Of a stretch of 64,000 nt of DNA, positions 53,963 to 63,821 are shown piece by piece. The position numbers were made by a program, and so were the translations under genes. Every line of letters starts with the position of its first letter. The first letter of the stretch is position 1. Below the pieces are notes generated by a model. It was given only the letters and a program-made list of their open reading frames with translations. It had not been told where the DNA came from and ran no database searches. The stretch is from Candidatus Poribacteria bacterium (GTDB taxonomy: Bacteria > Poribacteria > WGA-4E > WGA-3G): the NCBI GenBank assembly GCA_028820635.1, contig JAPPIG010000074.1, positions 1 through 64,000 on the forward strand, written 5' to 3'.

Positions 53963-56257
53963 CTACTCGTAATCAAGCCAAGGTGCAATTACGTCCCATG
54001 CAAGTTGTAGAATATTTTCTGCCCGTTTTTGGATAAGGCCCTTTGTCCAGTCGGATACCTCAGCAATGGGTTCTAACATGTCAAGCCTTACTTGTTTCTT
54101 GAGTAAATCTTCAGTACGCTTCGGAAAAATTAAAGCCTGATTCTTGGCTTCTTCAATGTAACTTTTTCTTTCTTCTTCTGTTTTTGCGGCTAACGCACGG
54201 TAAAATAACATTTTCTTAGTCCAAGGGGCGTTACCAATGCTTGAATTTTCCTTTTGTGGAAGCAAGATTATGTTTCCTATGGTATGACGAGAGTGTGGTG
54301 AACTGTAAATTTTTTCATCCCAACCACTTGAGTTAGAATCTGGTGCAACATGTTCAACAGTTGCATATTTAACATCTTGCCACTTACTAAAGTTAAGAAA
54401 TGATAATTTATCACTATGTATTGCATCTTCTTCACGGGTGAGGAGTCCTGGATTTCCTTGATCTGTCCTAGAGTTATCAGAAGCTGCAAAAAGCAAAAAC
54501 CTACACAAAGGCTTGGCATGACGGGCTAAAGGCACTTCACACACTTGAGAAACCCAAGTTTCCTTATTATCCACTCCGATGCGCGAAGCCACCAAATATT
54601 TTTTCAACATTTCCTTAAGTTCATCTAAACTGTGGAGCGAATTTGAATAATCTAAACCAATGCAAAGTGTTCGCATCATCTTTCTAAAGTCGGTATCAAT
54701 TCCTCCAGTAGTCCCCGTTATTGAGCGCCTTAGGACGAGGAAAGCAGTAAGTGCCTTTACAGCATCAGTGAAAGTATCCTCGTTTTCATCTTGTTGATAT
54801 TGTGTCCAATATCGTGCCATTATTGGAAGTGCCAAACTTGTTTTCATATCGGTTATAAACCCGCAGCATAGTTTTAACCAATCGCTTCTGTCGTTGGAAT
54901 GAATACTGTCGAGAGTTCGGATAAAATCACGGTTCCAATAAGTTTGTCGGAATTCTGCGATATCCGCTAACGATTGAACGAATCGGTGTTTAAGGTTTGG
55001 ATTCTCAGCTCTTTCAAATCTTGCTCTCAAATAAATACGCTGATCAGCAAGGTTCTCAGGTAACTTGTAACCTTCCATGAATAAAGCAAATGTAACAAGT
55101 AACTCTTTTGTCTCCTTTTGTCTTTTATCATTTTCAAGAGAAACGAAACTTTCTTCAAGTTTTTCAAAATGTCTTCCACTCTCAGTTTTACTAAAGCTTA
55201 TCTTTCCTATTTTACTTTCAAAACGTATTACAAGAGGTTTGAAGGTTTCAATTGCAGAAAGGGGTTCACCAGTTGTATTGAGAGAGTCAAAAATATCAAA
55301 GGCGGCATCTTCGTCGCTTGTCTCAATCCGCGTTAGAACAACTGATTTCAACACGTAATGTGAAAATAACATAAGTCGGATGAGACCACTTGAATCGGAA
55401 TTGTTGGTGATATCTGAAATTACAGTATCCCTTTCTGCTTGATCAGACAGCGTATCCAGTTTTTTAAACAAATTACACAATCCAGCATTCCGAAAATCAT
55501 CATGATGAATCTGATTGAAATCTAATTCACTATCATCTTCAGTAGCTGACGTATAATTGTCTCTATAAATGCCTAACTCTACTATTTTTTTTATGTATTC
55601 ATAGTTTTGAAAAAATCGCAATGTTTCAGCGTCTTCATTTGTTTGAATTGGAGTGAAAGGTGAATTGTCTTGTTGTGAATAGTATCTGTCAAAATCATGT
55701 AGAAATTTGGCAATTACTGAATGATATTTTGCCTCAGAGGAACTAAATGCTCGGTTATCCACTGGGAAACGAACTACACGCGGGAAACCAGATTTTTGAC
55801 CATTGCTGTGAAGTTTACCTATAACACAGTCATATAGTCTTTTAAGAATAAACTCAATTTCCTTATTTATCCAACTTATCGTAAGTTCTTGAAGACTATT
55901 AGGGTTGTCTTTTTGTAGGGATAATTCTTCGGTTAAGGCACAGCAGAGGAGGATTAATGTTATTAATCTCTGCTGACCGTCAACTACAGAGAGTGAAGTT
56001 CCAGCAAATGAAGATTCACACTCCTCTTTTACAAGAATTAATGTGCCGAGGAAGGTATATGAATCATCATTAGATGTGGAAAGATTATAGAATCTATTTA
56101 GGCAATCCTCTAGGAGACGCTTTATATTATCCTCGTTCCAATCGTAGGTACGTTGATATTCAGGAATGCGAAAACCAACGTTTTTATTATGGCAAGTCAT
56201 TGTGCCCTGAAAATGCTCAGATTCTGCGAAGTAAATTTTTGAGACTTGTTGTTGCAC
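53963..56257 (-). CDS. sspE: SspE-like DUF262-DUF1524 restriction effector
   Basis: GTG start with AAGGAG eight bases upstream; 764 residues. The DUF262 domain has IPEYQRTYDW (31-40), FLGTLILV and VVDGQQRLITLI, with DGQQR at 93-97, the nucleotide-binding motif. The DUF1524 HNH-type nuclease domain lies at about 630-690: VEHVAPDSNSSGW, HTIGNIILLPQKENSSIGN. This domain order and length match SspE, the phosphorothioate-stimulated NTPase and nicking enzyme, and the wider GmrSD group. The Ssp-like genes directly upstream make SspE the best call. It would cut invading unmodified DNA. Confidence 0.82.
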   Translation of the reverse strand: MQQQVSKIYFAESEHFQGTMTCHNKNVGFRIPEYQRTYDWNEDNIKRLLEDCLNRFYNLSTSNDDSYTFLGTLILVKEECESSFAGTSLSVVDGQQRLITLILLCCALTEELSLQKDNPNSLQELTISWINKEIEFILKRLYDCVIGKLHSNGQKSGFPRVVRFPVDNRAFSSSEAKYHSVIAKFLHDFDRYYSQQDNSPFTPIQTNEDAETLRFFQNYEYIKKIVELGIYRDNYTSATEDDSELDFNQIHHDDFRNAGLCNLFKKLDTLSDQAERDTVISDITNNSDSSGLIRLMLFSHYVLKSVVLTRIETSDEDAAFDIFDSLNTTGEPLSAIETFKPLVIRFESKIGKISFSKTESGRHFEKLEESFVSLENDKRQKETKELLVTFALFMEGYKLPENLADQRIYLRARFERAENPNLKHRFVQSLADIAEFRQTYWNRDFIRTLDSIHSNDRSDWLKLCCGFITDMKTSLALPIMARYWTQYQQDENEDTFTDAVKALTAFLVLRRSITGTTGGIDTDFRKMMRTLCIGLDYSNSLHSLDELKEMLKKYLVASRIGVDNKETWVSQVCEVPLARHAKPLCRFLLFAASDNSRTDQGNPGLLTREEDAIHSDKLSFLNFSKWQDVKYATVEHVAPDSNSSGWDEKIYSSPHSRHTIGNIILLPQKENSSIGNAPWTKKMLFYRALAAKTEEERKSYIEEAKNQALIFPKRTEDLLKKQVRLDMLEPIAEVSDWTKGLIQKRAENILQLAWDVIAPWLDYE

Positions 56258-56293
56258 GTAGAATCTCCTTATAATTGATCTTAAAACAACTTG

Positions 56294-57109
56294 TTACTTA
56301 TGACAAACCAAACAAGGCTCCTCATCATCTTCATCATCGTGAACATCGGTAAGAATTTCAATCAGTCGACGATTCGGTTTTTCCTTTTTCTTAGATTTCT
56401 TAGCCTGTTCGGTGCGTGCCTTAATCTCCGCTATCCGTTCTGGATCTGCTAATTCCTCTAAACTTTCCCCTTGACTCCACGTGAAACGCTCACCCGTCTC
56501 TGGATTGAATTTCTCATATTCTTTTGCAAGTTCAAACAGGTCGGGGTGTTGCTCTAACAATCCGACCCACTCAGATTTGCGTTGGAAAAAACAGAAATAG
56601 CAGCCGGAACGGGTTCGCCACTTGTAATAATCGGGTAGACCAAGTCCACTCTCCTCAAGAATACGGTAAACGTCTTCTTTAGTAATGCCGTCCTCTTTGA
56701 ATGGATATTTGGGCATAATGTTTTGGAGGTTACTTGTTTTCAGCGGTTTGTAGCCGACACGGTCTTCGTCAGCACGGATACCGATGTAGTGATATGCTTG
56801 ATCTTCGCCAACGTATTCCTCAAAAGGTCTTATTTTGAGTTTGATGGTGCACCAACGGACTTGAGACGATGGCAGCAATCCACCCTGAAGCGTTAACCAG
56901 TGGTCAAAATCACGTTCCACATTAAACTTTTCGATCGGTTTGCCGAGGAATGCTTCAAGTCGGTCTAAAAACTGGTAGGTTTCTGGCAATTCCTTTCCGG
57001 TGTCAGTGAAAAAGTATTCCATCTCAGGTACTCTATCGCGCATGTAAACGGCAAGTGCTGAACTGTCTTTTCCACCAGATAGTCCGAGAAGATGACGTAT
57101 TTTTTTTGC
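56294..57109 (-). CDS. sspD: SspD/DndC-like PAPS-reductase-family protein
   Basis: The start at 57109 (MAKKIRHLLGLSGGKDSSAL) has AGG eight bases upstream and puts the SGGKDS PP-loop (residues 12-17) at the N-terminus as in the family. Further marks: EYFFTDTGKELPETY, SQVRWCTIKLKIRPFE, YHYIGIRADE, and the CYFCFFQRK and CLVCHK cysteine pairs for an iron-sulfur cluster. The family activates DNA for sulfur insertion (DndC, SspD). Together with the ATPase and DUF4007 genes before it, it forms the DNA phosphorothioation part. No cysteine desulfurase gene (SspA/DndA) is in the window. Confidence 0.88.
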   Translation of the reverse strand, partial: AKKIRHLLGLSGGKDSSALAVYMRDRVPEMEYFFTDTGKELPETYQFLDRLEAFLGKPIEKFNVERDFDHWLTLQGGLLPSSQVRWCTIKLKIRPFEEYVGEDQAYHYIGIRADEDRVGYKPLKTSNLQNIMPKYPFKEDGITKEDVYRILEESGLGLPDYYKWRTRSGCYFCFFQRKSEWVGLLEQHPDLFELAKEYEKFNPETGERFTWSQGESLEELADPERIAEIKARTEQAKKSKKKEKPNRRLIEILTDVHDDEDDEEPCLVCHK

Positions 57110-57193
57110 CATACTGTTACCTGAAAATGTCTTTATCGAGACCATTACCTTACATTTATTTTAACATAGCATAGACAAAATGTAAAACAATTT

Positions 57194-60100
57194 CTATTTT
57201 GCGTGTTCTTTTCGTTGTTGCATCTCTTTTTCTACAATTTGTGCTAAAACCCAGAGACGGAGTTCAGAATTTCTATCCATATCAAGCTTATCAATAAGAT
57301 CTTGAATTTCGTGGACCATTTCATTAGCTTGATTCTCGTCAGCGGGAGGTAGAGTAACAACCCGTTCTTGTTCATTAGCATTCGGTTTAGTAGTACCTAT
57401 ACGAATTGGTTTAGTTCCCGTTGATTCAGCGTGTTTTCGTTTTTCATAATACAGTACTTCAAAATGTCGGAATTTTCTTGTGAGTTGAGAGAGGTTGATC
57501 TCAAATTGCTCTATATCTGTGTCTATCCAAGATGTAGGTGCTTTGTTCACTATAGAGGTTGCAATTGCTTCAAGCCAACTATTCAAATCAAGACCACTGT
57601 CACAGATCCGCAGTAAAAATGGTGTGAGTTGTGTGCCTCTTGTAACTTCCTCTAAAGGTTTAGCTATATTGGTTAATTCTCTACGGAGTTTTTTACCTTT
57701 ATATTCTAATGAGAAGTTAGATGCTATCTGTTGTTCAATAGAATTTAGCAGAGAAGGATAAGCTTGTTTTAGTTCGTCTAAGGTATTTTGCAGAATTTTG
57801 AAAAATTGGTCTGTTTTTGTGTTATTATCTGATTCTGCACTGAAAGGTGGAAATCCCATGACTTTGGGTAAATCATGAAAGAGTAGTGTATCAGGTTCGC
57901 GAGCGTCTACAACGACTTTTCGCAGGTTTTTTGCATTTTTGCTCAAAGTTTGAGTCGTCAAAGTGTATTTGGGTAGGCGGGCAACAAAGAGCATAAATGG
58001 TGTTGCTACTGCTAATAAATTTAGCGTGTCTGTATTTGATGTTTGATCAAGTACATCTAAGTATTGTTCCAAAACAGATGTTCTGTGGTCTGTTATCTGA
58101 AACCTTTTTAATTCAAATCTATCGGGGGCTTTCAGCAATCGTTCAAAAATAGGCATTGACAGATCAGGTATAAAGGAACCGTTCTCGTAAAGTGCGACTT
58201 CTGTTCTGTAATGCAGCATTGCAGCGCACAACAGAATTGGTAATGGTCCACTTCGCACACCAAACGGGGGTTTCATAAGGCGTTTGTAAAGTTTTTCAAC
58301 TGGTTGCCGTTGACTTTCACACTTTCTTAGAAACTTCTCAATTTCTTTCCATGTTGGATACATTCTGTTTTTACCACGTTTTGGTGGAGGGTGGAACTTC
58401 CATACGCCGTGAGACTCGTGTCGATGCATCTCTGTGCTCCTTAACAAAGACCGGTAGATACTCATTTCAGGTGGATACCCTTTGATGCCGAGATTTTCTT
58501 GGTCACCTTTTTCAAGCATCGCTTGAATTAATTCACGCCTTGCTGCAGTTATTGTGCCAGAGATTTTACGACGGTTGATAAGTTCATTTCTAATAATTGG
58601 AGTTTTGCTATAAATTTGTTTACAGATGTCTGTTAAGTATACATTTCTTGCTTTGTGGGATCTAATAGGTTGCAGTTCTCCTTTGTAATACCAACTGCAA
58701 GTATTCTCGTTATCCTCATCAAAAATCGCTTTTAATTGTCTTGAAACATCCATTTCTGCTTCTAAAAGCCGTGCTGAGAGTTCCCGTCTGGCAACATCAT
58801 CTTTCTGCAGCTCAGGGGTATTTTGTTCGATCCAACGTAATCTTGCAACTTCAAAAATTGCCTCTTGCAAAAAACCAATGGCGTTGGGGATTGCAATTAA
58901 TGCTTCTTTTCGAGTTGCTTTCTCCGCTTTTTTGTGTAGCTGTTCAGTTTCATGTTTATTTGCAGGCAATGCGTAAAGTATAAGTCCGTCGGCACCATCA
59001 TGCGGTTCTGTCAAATTCGCATCAAAGTTCTCAAAATTGGTGTAGCGAACGGTGAAGTGTCGCAGCGTGCCAGTTTCGAACAGGTGCCGTCTTGCAACGA
59101 GAGGACGGGTCGGCATGTAACGGGATAAATTTGTATCGAGGGCAACTTTCCTGTCAACGTGTGTTTCAGCTTCATCAAGTTTCGCCTCAATGTCAATGTC
59201 GCTTCCTCCCCAAAGCACGTAGGTATCGTTGTAAAGACGGTGGCTAATAATTGATCGATTTTTCAGTATTGCAAGTGTTTCTGCAAATTCGGTGTTAAAT
59301 CCTTCAGTACCATCGTCTAATGCGTATCGAAGCAGCTGATCGGAGGCTTTCAGGTTAGGAATTGGTTCACTGACAATGCCGAGTAGCCCAATTGTTTTTA
59401 TCAGTTTAACTGTCATACTGGAAGGTTCTGACAATTGCATTATTGCGGATTCAATTTGTGCCCATTTTTTGCTGTTGCTTGAAGTATAAAGTTTGTTTCC
59501 CTGCGTTATGTTAAGATAGTCGTACAGATCAGGGAGTGCAAACATTGGCAGTTGGTTACCATCATAATGTCGGTTTGAAAGGAAATCTTGTAATCCGTGT
59601 GGTTCACTGGAACTGAGAAAAGCGAAGAGAGAGCGTTCGTTCTGTGCGAATCGTCGGAAAAGCGGTCCGATGAGTAGTGCTACGGTTGGGTGAAGCGGGA
59701 GGCAGTTTTCTAACAATTGGATTAATTCGTTATCGTCAAGTTGCTGAGTTTTCAGTCCCAACTCAATAACAGAATTAAAGTTGACGTTCCCAGTAATTTG
59801 CGTGCGATTTTCTAACGCAGTTCCAACTAACCGTAGGACTTGTTCAATAGGTTCAGTGAAAGGAACATCTTCAAATCTTCCTTGTACTTTTGCCCATTCT
59901 TCGCGTTGTGATTCAACGGCATGTTCCGCATATAATTCAAATGCTTGATGTAGAACTGTTAACAATAGTAAAGGGGTTTCCCCACTTCGATCAGCAAATT
60001 CAGCAAGTGTTTGTAGTACAAACATATCACCTTGTGCCGGGTAATGCGTAGCATATTCAAGAAACTTCCCAAGTTCATCAATCACAAGGAAAAGTCCGGT

Positions 60101-60673
60101 ACCGCCTTGTTTCTTAATTTGGCGCGTTGCCGATGTAAAGATTTCTGTAATTTCAGTGGAATGTGGGAGTGTTCCATCTTTCGCTGCATTGAGCAATGTT
60201 CTAATTTTCGGAAGAGGGGCATAGTTTCGCGGTATTCCATTGAAGGCGGTAAGACCATGTTCCAAACCTTGTAAAAGGGCAATTGAGATTGGCGCGCGTT
60301 CTCCAGAAATAAGCACGGGACAGAAACCTGACGAAGAAAATCGACCATTAGCGTTTATGTCAGTGAATCGTTTATATAACGACGTATCTCCTTGTTCAAG
60401 GAGAGTCAATGCTTGTTCTGAGTTTCCAAGCAGATTTGCAGTAAAGAGAGCAAATGCAGATTTACCGGAACCGTAAGGTCCGGTAAGAGACCACGCTTTT
60501 GATACTTGATTATTCTCTAAAGCTGAAACGACGCGCCCTAATACCTCACGTGCTGTCGCTGTCACCACGTATCCTTCCAACAAGTTCCTGTCGGTATAAA
60601 AATCGCGTTCCAAATGAACTGAGCGCAGGAATCGTCCTTTAACGTGAAAGAGATCCGATAGTGTTTTGTTCAT
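57194..60673 (-). CDS. sspC: SspC-like large ATPase
   Basis: A 1159-residue protein with a P-loop near the N-terminus (SLTGPYGSGKSAFAL, Walker A 65-72) and Walker B LFLVIDELGKFLEY near residue 195. The long remainder is helical with no other motif I can name. The size and place between DUF4007 and PAPS-reductase-like genes match the ATPase subunit of Ssp-type systems; the same type of protein (BrxC-like) occurs in BREX, but no PglZ or BrxL is present here. It overlaps the DUF4007 gene by 35 bases, so both are translated together. Confidence 0.78.
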   Translation of the reverse strand: MNKTLSDLFHVKGRFLRSVHLERDFYTDRNLLEGYVVTATAREVLGRVVSALENNQVSKAWSLTGPYGSGKSAFALFTANLLGNSEQALTLLEQGDTSLYKRFTDINANGRFSSSGFCPVLISGERAPISIALLQGLEHGLTAFNGIPRNYAPLPKIRTLLNAAKDGTLPHSTEITEIFTSATRQIKKQGGTGLFLVIDELGKFLEYATHYPAQGDMFVLQTLAEFADRSGETPLLLLTVLHQAFELYAEHAVESQREEWAKVQGRFEDVPFTEPIEQVLRLVGTALENRTQITGNVNFNSVIELGLKTQQLDDNELIQLLENCLPLHPTVALLIGPLFRRFAQNERSLFAFLSSSEPHGLQDFLSNRHYDGNQLPMFALPDLYDYLNITQGNKLYTSSNSKKWAQIESAIMQLSEPSSMTVKLIKTIGLLGIVSEPIPNLKASDQLLRYALDDGTEGFNTEFAETLAILKNRSIISHRLYNDTYVLWGGSDIDIEAKLDEAETHVDRKVALDTNLSRYMPTRPLVARRHLFETGTLRHFTVRYTNFENFDANLTEPHDGADGLILYALPANKHETEQLHKKAEKATRKEALIAIPNAIGFLQEAIFEVARLRWIEQNTPELQKDDVARRELSARLLEAEMDVSRQLKAIFDEDNENTCSWYYKGELQPIRSHKARNVYLTDICKQIYSKTPIIRNELINRRKISGTITAARRELIQAMLEKGDQENLGIKGYPPEMSIYRSLLRSTEMHRHESHGVWKFHPPPKRGKNRMYPTWKEIEKFLRKCESQRQPVEKLYKRLMKPPFGVRSGPLPILLCAAMLHYRTEVALYENGSFIPDLSMPIFERLLKAPDRFELKRFQITDHRTSVLEQYLDVLDQTSNTDTLNLLAVATPFMLFVARLPKYTLTTQTLSKNAKNLRKVVVDAREPDTLLFHDLPKVMGFPPFSAESDNNTKTDQFFKILQNTLDELKQAYPSLLNSIEQQIASNFSLEYKGKKLRRELTNIAKPLEEVTRGTQLTPFLLRICDSGLDLNSWLEAIATSIVNKAPTSWIDTDIEQFEINLSQLTRKFRHFEVLYYEKRKHAESTGTKPIRIGTTKPNANEQERVVTLPPADENQANEMVHEIQDLIDKLDMDRNSELRLWVLAQIVEKEMQQRKEHAK

Positions 60674-61616
60674 AGACTTTCTTTAATAGTTTAAATGAAT
60701 CTAAGTTTTTGTGTCGGTAAATTTGTTTTAATCCAGCGGAATCATCGTAAGTCATAACACCATCAGTTATTGCTTCAAGTTTTTCAAGGCACATTACGAC
60801 AGTATTCTCATCAAGTTTGAAAACTTGACCGGGACTAAATTTTGAATACATAATTTCTGAAAAAGAAAGTGTGTTTTTGATGTTTGAAAATCCACGATTC
60901 CAAAAATCGGTTATAGCAAAAGCAAGCATAGGTTCAGTTAATGAAGGTTTAGTACCCAAATTGAATTGATATCCGTTTTCGTTTGGGACTTCGCGAATCA
61001 AGTCTAATTCAACAAGTGGACAATCAAACGTATCTTCAATAACTTTGCTGACTGTTGACCGCGAAAGGCAATAGGTGCGGATAAAGCAGCTGACATCTTG
61101 TTTAATCGTATTTTCTGAAGGTTGTTTCTTTATGTTTTCTTGTTGTTTTATCCAGTCTCTAAGGTCTTGCAGGAGGGAATCGCGTGAGAATTCTGGATAA
61201 TTTAGAAAATTAAATGCCCAACACCACGTGACTGCGTGATCGTTATTTGTTGCAATATTCCAATGGATCCACCACAAGGTAGATGGATTTTCTAAGTAAG
61301 GATCATAACCGTTCTCATAGAAAATTTTTTTACTAAACTTTGTAGTCTCAAATCCACTACTATTATCAGATGTTTTTTCAATTTTTTCAATAAGGTTAGC
61401 AGCCAAACACCAATGACGTATAGACTGGACCATATTTTTACCGACACCTAAAATCACAGGTGCTTCATCGTCTGTGAAAACGTTTGCTTTTTCTTTAACT
61501 GCATCAACGCCTTTTTTCAGCCACGTATACCGAAACGGGAAAGTTTGGTGTCCAGAAAAAGATGGATTAATCGGATTTTGAGAAGTTGAATGTTCTGCAA
61601 GTTCAGAGTTTTCCAT
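60639..61616 (-). CDS. sspB: SspB-like DUF4007 protein
   Basis: A 325-residue protein. The DUF4007 pattern is clear: SFSGHQTFPFRYTWLKKGVD, DDEAPVILGVGKNMVQSIRH and WCLAANLIE at residues 18-85, then LWWIHWNIATNNDHAVTWCW. SspB of phosphorothioate systems is a DUF4007-type protein described as a nickase. It is the first gene of the operon; its promoter lies in 61643-61671. There is no clear ribosome site, so translation may start on a nearly leaderless RNA. Confidence 0.82.
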   Translation of the reverse strand: MENSELAEHSTSQNPINPSFSGHQTFPFRYTWLKKGVDAVKEKANVFTDDEAPVILGVGKNMVQSIRHWCLAANLIEKIEKTSDNSSGFETTKFSKKIFYENGYDPYLENPSTLWWIHWNIATNNDHAVTWCWAFNFLNYPEFSRDSLLQDLRDWIKQQENIKKQPSENTIKQDVSCFIRTYCLSRSTVSKVIEDTFDCPLVELDLIREVPNENGYQFNLGTKPSLTEPMLAFAITDFWNRGFSNIKNTLSFSEIMYSKFSPGQVFKLDENTVVMCLEKLEAITDGVMTYDDSAGLKQIYRHKNLDSFKLLKKVYEQNTIGSLSR

Positions 61617-61642
61617 AGAAATTATTATATCATATACAAACC

Positions 61643-61671
61643 TAACATGTTAATATTTTTACCGGTGTCAA
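61643..61671 (-). promoter_or_regulatory. Promoter of the Ssp-like operon with embedded par-type palindrome
   Basis: On the minus strand TTGACA (61666-61671) is followed after 17 bases by ATGTTA at the -10 place. That region is part of TAACATGTTA(A) at 61643-61653, which matches 11 of 12 bases of the palindrome repeated before parA. A protein bound there would block the promoter. Confidence 0.6.
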
Positions 61672-61787
61672 TCGTTATGTTATATTACTTATAACATATA
61701 TAAGTATAATTGTCAACTTCTAATCGCACCAGTTTGGGAATAGAAGTTTGAAGTGCTACCGTTTATTCAGACCACAATTTAGCAAAG

Positions 61788-62140
61788 TTAAGACAAGTTT
61801 TGTTGCTCAAATTCCACAGGTGTCAAATACCCTAACGCAGAGTGAGGGCGTTTATGATTATACACTTGTGTAATAAAATGCCCAATGCGGGCTCTCGCTT
61901 CGTGGATGTCCTCATAGTCGTTGAGATGAACTTCTTCTTCCTTGAGCGTGCGGATAAGTCTTTCAGCATATCCGTTCTCCCAAGGACACCCTCTCCGGGC
62001 GACTGAAATCTCAATCCCATGATGTTTGAGCAGTGAGATGGACGCATTTGAAAGATATTGAACGCCTTGATCAGAATGATGGATCTCTGGGACACTTTGA
62101 CATAATTCTGTCTCCAAAGGTTTCAGCGTCAGAGTTTGAG
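61788..62140 (-). pseudogene. IS3-family transposase (OrfB) fragment, copy B
   Basis: Same fragment as at 1-200, here with its C-terminal end: IHHSDQGVQYLSN, WENGYAERLIRTLKEE, TQVYNHKRPHSALGYLTPVE. The N-terminal half of the integrase core is missing. The first part of the reading frame near 62140-62195 belongs to the neighbouring fragment. Confidence 0.78.
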
Positions 62141-62281
62141 ACGCAAGAGGAACTGACAGATGCGCTTGAGAGTGCGGTGTGTTGGTGGAACGCACATAAG
62201 CACCCTTACCACTGGAAGAAACAACCTCTATATAAGTTAGGACCCTACGGTTCTGTGATGGAAAATATGTCTAAAACTTAG
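62140..62281 (+). pseudogene. Transposase C-terminal fragment (IS630-like), copy B
   Basis: Identical to the fragment ending at 342; encodes ALESAVCWWNAHKHPYHWKK and a stop at 62279-62281. Confidence 0.4.
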
Positions 62282-62375
62282 CGAGTAAACCACTTAGATT
62301 TTATTCACAACGGAGGGAAAAAAGTCGAAGCTGCTCGGCGTTTTTCTGTGGATCGGACAACGATTTATAGGTGGT
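62282..62375 (+). pseudogene. IS630-family transposase N-terminal part, copy B
   Basis: Identical to 343-436, again ending in GTGGT. Here the matching C-terminal part is not present on the other side of the IS4-like element. Confidence 0.7.
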
Positions 62376-63726
62376 CTGACATTTCTCAGAAAGGCGTTTA
62401 ACCTAATAACAATCAACATTATGAATGTATATCGTTATGAAAATGCGTTTTGTTTTTTAGATTTTTCTTGACATTTAGCGCATGAGATACCATCCTAAAT
62501 GGTAAACAATCAACTTTTACTTTTTAGGAGACTATCTCATGCAACACCATCTTATCAAATCTGCTATGTATTTTCAAATACTTCTCTTTTCTAACTTTCG
62601 CAAGATGACATCACAACTGCAAGAAACCTTGCTTTTACTTTCAACCGGTCATCTATTTGGACTGGACAATCCAAATCAAGTCGCAACTGCTTTAGCAATC
62701 CCGTCAGCGAACCTTTATCGGCATCTCAAAGACTTCAGTCTTTATCAGTGGAAATCTCTATTGATGCGTATCGGATGTGCTGTCGCCCTCGCTGAGATAC
62801 AGGATGCCGAATCAAAGAGTGCTTCTACACAATCTCGTCGTATCACACTCAGTGTGGATGATACAAATGATCCGCGCTATGGTAAACTATTGTCTTACCG
62901 CTACAAATGGTGGTCTAAAAAACATAATAACACAATCAGCGGTAGAAATGTGTTAGGTATCACGATCAAGATCGGTTCTATGATTATTCCCCTCAACATG
63001 CGTATTGTCAGCAAACAAGGAAGAGGCAACACGGATAAACTCTCCTGCTTTGTTGCGATGCTCAAAGCGGTATTAGATTTCTTTGATACATCAGGTGTAG
63101 ACCTTAGAAAATATCCGATCACCTTTGATTCGTGGTATGGTAGTTATAACCTCGTTGAAAGTTTGTCTGATATGGGCTTTGATAACATACTTATCCACGG
63201 AAAAAGCAACTATGTGATGGATATTGATAACAAGACTGCTAAACTCTCAGCACATAAAAAACAGATACAACTGCGTCAAAAACAGTGGGGATGTAGCAAA
63301 CTCTCCTATCGCACGAAAGCCACAAGTCGAACATTTGGTTCATTCGTGCTACTCTTCTTTTTAGATATGGCAAAATCCGAACAATGTTGGTGTTTGGCAA
63401 CCCCTTACGGGCGTGTGAAATACTCCGAATATGGTCTCAACATCACGGTATAGAACAGTATTGGAGATATTTGAAAACAGACTTACAACTCTCATCAATA
63501 AGTTTAGAGAACCGAGATGGTGCGTATGCGAGCTTAGGTATAAAGGTGTTGAGTTATCTCTTTATACAAGATGTAAGCCGATCCGTGCGTAAAACATTTC
63601 ATCAAATACAACTTGAACTTTCTGGACAAAGACACCTGTTGTCTACTCTCAGCGAGCATTTTCAAGAACAAATACCAAATAAACACTGATAAACATTGAA
63701 AGCTAAAGAATTTTGATAAATATCAG
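62376..63726 (+). mobile_element. IS4-like insertion sequence, copy B
   Basis: Same 1351-bp element as at 437-1787, with three changes in the last 62 bases. GTGGT precedes it but ATAAT follows it, so it has no target duplication. It is probably a hybrid of two IS copies made by recombination, or an assembly join. Confidence 0.85.
62539..63689 (+). CDS. IS4-like DDE transposase, copy B, two frames joined by a -1 shift
   Basis: Same arrangement as at 600-1750: the first frame ends at 63453, the second ends at 63689. The translated end differs at two residues (QEQIPNKH instead of HEQIPTKH). The catalytic Glu is again only in the -1 frame. Confidence 0.8.
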
Positions 63727-63821
63727 ATAATTATTTTCCTACTCTTCATAAAAAATGCAACATTTTACAATCTAAGGTGCGTCTAATTAATCAAGGGATG
63801 CTAAAACTCCGGAGGATTCCC
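63727..63821. other. Unique sequence after IS copy B
   Basis: It does not match the sequence after copy A. It holds the GGAGG ribosome site of the next gene six bases before its ATG. Confidence 0.5.

Noticed and set aside
56294..60673. BREX type 4 (PAPS-reductase-like gene with BrxC-like ATPase)
   Set aside because: There is no PglZ, BrxL or methylase, while DUF4007 and DUF262-DUF1524 neighbours fit the Ssp order better.
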